A stretch of DNA of 37,015 nt from a virus. Position 1 is the first letter of the stretch; every line of letters begins with the position of its first letter. A model generated the notes under the pieces. That model saw only the letters and a program-made list of their open reading frames with translations. It was not told the origin of the DNA and made no database searches. Shown here one piece after another: positions 34,788 through 37,015 of this stretch. The translations under genes and the position numbers were made by a program. Where the stretch lies: IMG/VR virus record IMGVR_UViG_3300042879_000598, positions 1 to 37,015 of that record. The stretch is one strand, 5' to 3'.

Positions 34788-35468
34788 TTAAGCGACGGTC
34801 GCGCCGTTATTCGACACGATCCACCAATCGGTGCCGAGAAACTGCAACAACACGCTCTCGCCCACGGCGTTGAACGTAATCGTCGTGCCGTTACCAAAGT
34901 TGGTCGGCGTCAATATGCCGGTGTCCGCTCCTGCGGCCTCTGCGACGTATACGATGGCCTTAAACTGACCCGCTACACCGTCAGCCAGCGTCAGCGCATC
35001 GCCCGTGCCGGTAGAAGTAAACGCGGTCGTAAAGGTCGTGACGTTCACCGCGCCAGGGCCAGAAAGCGATTGCACACTGCCGACCACTGCGCCAGAAAAA
35101 GTCTGGGTGCCGGTAAATGTCTGTGCCGCATCCGTTCGAGCAATTGTTGCTGACGTGGACGGAAACGTCATCGTCGTCGCATCAGTGCCCGCAAGCGTGA
35201 TGGAGTTGTTGGCCGTCAGCGTCTTGCCATTGGCAATCGTCAACGTCGCACTCGTCGCCGGAGCGGTAATCGCAACCTTGTTAATGCTCGTCGCTACTGC
35301 AACGCCAAGGGTCGGCGTCGTCATCGTCGGGTTCGTCAACGTGGCGTTCGTAAAAAGATTGGTATTCGTAATCTTTTTAGTTAAGCCACTTTGCACCAAA
35401 ACGAACTGATCCGGCCCCGTCGTTGACGAGGTAGCCGGAAGGTTCGCAATCGTAATTTTGGTTGCCAT
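34788..35468 (-). CDS. Fibre-like virion protein with shared N-terminal module
   Basis: A 226-residue protein. The N-terminal 40 residues (MATKITIANLPATSSTTGPD, QFVLVQSGLTKKI) share the KI..L...G...VLVQSG.TKK pattern with spikes at 4974-6062 and 6074-7657. The centre has Thr/Ala/Pro-rich strand repeats (NPTMTTPTLGVAVATSINKV), and the C-terminus is a compact beta domain (ITFNAVGESVLLQFLGTDWW). It is inserted between gp10 and the gp4-like genes. Probably a short fibre or an adaptor for the spikes encoded 30 kb away on the linear map. Confidence 0.72.
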   Translation of the reverse strand: MATKITIANLPATSSTTGPDQFVLVQSGLTKKITNTNLFTNATLTNPTMTTPTLGVAVATSINKVAITAPATSATLTIANGKTLTANNSITLAGTDATTMTFPSTSATIARTDAAQTFTGTQTFSGAVVGSVQSLSGPGAVNVTTFTTAFTSTGTGDALTLADGVAGQFKAIVYVAEAAGADTGILTPTNFGNGTTITFNAVGESVLLQFLGTDWWIVSNNGATVA

Positions 35469-35470
35469 GA

Positions 35471-36265
35471 TTAGTAGTTTCCGGCGTAAATGTTGTAACG
35501 GTTACGACGCGCCATCAGGCTGTACGGCATCGCCATCACGTCATGCGGGTTGTTGATGCGCTTCAAGTCGCGCTTGCTGTACATCGCAATACGGCGCACG
35601 TCCGGGGGCGGCGCAACACCAAACTCCGGCGCAAGTTCGAGCGCAAGGTTGTAGCGGAACGCACGCAGATATCCCGGCGGAAACTCTAGATTGGTCTCAA
35701 GAGTCGTCGGGTTGGCAAGACGCTGAACCGATATAAAGTGAAACTCTAACAGTCTGCTCGGCACCGGATATACCGACAACGTAATGTTCGGAAACGTATT
35801 GTTTACAAACATGACTTGCGGGTACGTACTCGTCACCGTCTTGACTGCAATGTTGTTGTATTGCAGTTGGTTGATAAACTTGATGCCATACGCCACGTTC
35901 GTAGACGGGTCACGGAAAAACGTGGAGTCGTCTAACAGAATAGGGCGCTGCGCAACCGGCGGGTTGCCATCTTCAAGCGCAAGGTAATCATCTCCCTGCG
36001 TGATGATCGGCACTTCGCTTTGTGTGCCAAGCAAATACAAAAAATCGCCCGTGGGTCCAAGCGTTTGAATACGCGCTCCCGGCGGCCACATGTAAGTTTG
36101 ATCTTGCGTACAGAACACCGACAAACGTTCGGTATCCCAGCTTTCAATCATCTGGTTCATCGCAACCAGATTGTCCTGGTACACGGCTTCAGGCAGCACG
36201 TTACCCGAGTTAACCAACCCAAGAAGCCTGTGTGCGCCGCCTAACAACTCACGTACTGTTGCCAT
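35471..36265 (-). CDS. gp4-like tail accessory factor, paralogue 2
   Basis: A 264-residue protein. The N-terminal region RLLGLVNSGNVLPEAVYQDN, then MNQMIESWDTERLSVFCTQ and the C-terminal PPGYLRAFRYNLALELAPEF place it in the P22 gp4-like head-completion family. It shares these motifs with the adjacent gene at 36274-36987. P22 has a single, shorter gp4 (166 aa). It likely assembles on the portal to seal the head and bind the tail hub. Two paralogues imply a two-layer or mixed ring. Confidence 0.88.
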   Translation of the reverse strand: MATVRELLGGAHRLLGLVNSGNVLPEAVYQDNLVAMNQMIESWDTERLSVFCTQDQTYMWPPGARIQTLGPTGDFLYLLGTQSEVPIITQGDDYLALEDGNPPVAQRPILLDDSTFFRDPSTNVAYGIKFINQLQYNNIAVKTVTSTYPQVMFVNNTFPNITLSVYPVPSRLLEFHFISVQRLANPTTLETNLEFPPGYLRAFRYNLALELAPEFGVAPPPDVRRIAMYSKRDLKRINNPHDVMAMPYSLMARRNRYNIYAGNY

Positions 36266-36273
36266 ATCTCACC

Positions 36274-36987
36274 TCAAATCGGCGGCATGTTAAACGTAGT
36301 ATTCGTATTAGGTACGTTATCGGTCTTGTTAACCGGCAACGGCTGAATGTTCGTGCGAATAAGGCTATCAAGATCGGCACGCAAGTTTGCCAGAATTTCC
36401 GGCTTCACTTGTGATCCGTACTCAGGCGCAAGTTCCATCGCAAGCGACAACTCAAGCAACCGCTGATAACCTGGCGGTAGATACTGCGTTGATAACAACC
36501 CGGAATACCGAGAGATCATCTTCTCTGCTTTGATAAAAATAGAAATTGCAGCGTTCGGCGTTGGGTACAACAACACTTGCCCGTAGGGTGTGTTGGGCCG
36601 ATACAACAGCTTCGTCGGCGTGCCTGCCGTCGATTTAGCGACAATGTTCGTCCAATACTGTTCCGTAATCAGCGCAAGCGGCGTGTCAACATTGCCAGCC
36701 CGCACAAACGCGCCAACAATACGAATCGGTCTTTGCGTCACCCAGTTTGCAGCGGGGGACGCGTCAGGATCGTTGCCGATGGTGTATGTGTTTTGCGCGT
36801 TTACAAGCGAGAACTGCTCAGATTGCGTGCAAAAATAATACTGCGGATTGGCCGCATACGAATCAATAATCGAGTTTAGGCTGTAAAGCGAATCTTGGGC
36901 TTCAGCCGAAGTTGGCACTTCACCAGCCGCAAGCAGGCCCAACAACCGCATGGACTTGTTGATAATGTCCTGCGCAGTAATAGCCAT
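36274..36987 (-). CDS. gp4-like tail accessory factor, paralogue 1
   Basis: A 237-residue protein with RLLGLLAAGEVPTSAEAQDS, then LNSIIDSYAANPQYYFCTQ and PPGYQRLLELSLAMELAPEY, matching the next gene at the same positions. The central part (PIRIVGAFVRAGNVDTPLAL, YGQVLLYPTPNAAISIFIKA) is beta-rich. The first 33 codons recur at window positions 1-99 because of the circular overlap. Head completion after DNA packaging, at the portal. Confidence 0.88.
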   Translation of the reverse strand: MAITAQDIINKSMRLLGLLAAGEVPTSAEAQDSLYSLNSIIDSYAANPQYYFCTQSEQFSLVNAQNTYTIGNDPDASPAANWVTQRPIRIVGAFVRAGNVDTPLALITEQYWTNIVAKSTAGTPTKLLYRPNTPYGQVLLYPTPNAAISIFIKAEKMISRYSGLLSTQYLPPGYQRLLELSLAMELAPEYGSQVKPEILANLRADLDSLIRTNIQPLPVNKTDNVPNTNTTFNMPPI

Positions 36988-37015
36988 TATCCGGCCCTCT
37001 AATCGTTAGACGCCG
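36889..37015. repeat. Terminal direct repeat, right copy (assembly overlap)
   Basis: Exact copy of 1-127. It includes the start codon of the gp4-like gene and the stop of the next gene on the circle (111-326), showing the reading frames continue cleanly through the junction. Confidence 0.93.

Overview
This window is one complete genome of a P22-like short-tailed phage (podovirus-type virion). The first 127 bases recur exactly as the last 127, as expected from a circular assembly closed on a k-mer overlap, so the unique genome is 36,888 bp and the window edges are arbitrary. No bacterial genes are seen. The portal (729 aa), coat (400 aa), scaffold, two gp4-like tail accessory factors, gp10-like stabilisation protein and ejection proteins all follow the P22 plan. 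The lysis genes include an inner-membrane spanin with an embedded lipoprotein spanin, so the host is Gram-negative. The Cro, ERF annealase and lambda-type exonuclease point to a Pseudomonadota host, but the genus cannot be read from the sequence. No integrase, CI-type repressor, tRNA, RNA polymerase, DNA polymerase or CRISPR array was found.

Layout. There are two divergent and two convergent points. (a) A late block runs on the minus strand from the small terminase at 13910 leftward: TerS, TerL, tiny basic genes with an HNH endonuclease, portal, three spike/fibre genes, scaffold and coat. It crosses the circle junction and continues from 36987 down through gp4-like pair, gp10, fibre/adhesin genes, GNAT acetyltransferase, ejection proteins, lysis cassette, HExxH protein and an HTH-metallophosphoesterase ending at 23312. 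(b) A minus-strand early block (22236 to 17371) holds the ERF annealase, YqaJ exonuclease, an SSB-like protein, an HTH protein, an exported protein and a DUF5906-type helicase. (c) A short plus-strand block (22330-23412) holds cro, an unknown gene, a VRR-NUC-like nuclease and a small conserved protein. (d) A second plus-strand block (14664-17370) holds about twelve small, mostly unknown genes, including an extremely acidic protein, an exported protein and tiny membrane peptides.

Control. Blocks (b) and (c) diverge from a 93-bp region in which the -35 boxes of the two promoters overlap on opposite strands, and the cro transcript is predicted to be leaderless. Blocks (a) and (d) diverge from a 753-bp non-coding region. 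It has a G-quadruplex motif, a cluster of interlocked palindromes and tandem TGGTCA iterons, and is the best candidate for the replication origin and main control region. Replication probably pairs the phage helicase and the Exo/ERF/SSB recombination set with host polymerase and primase. Packaging is probably headful, as in P22.

The points most worth following up are the 14.2-14.6 kb control region, the overlapping divergent promoters with leaderless messages, a pair of related exported two-cysteine proteins in different early blocks, a plus-oriented terminator lying antisense beyond the helicase gene, and the modular set of at least five host-recognition proteins.
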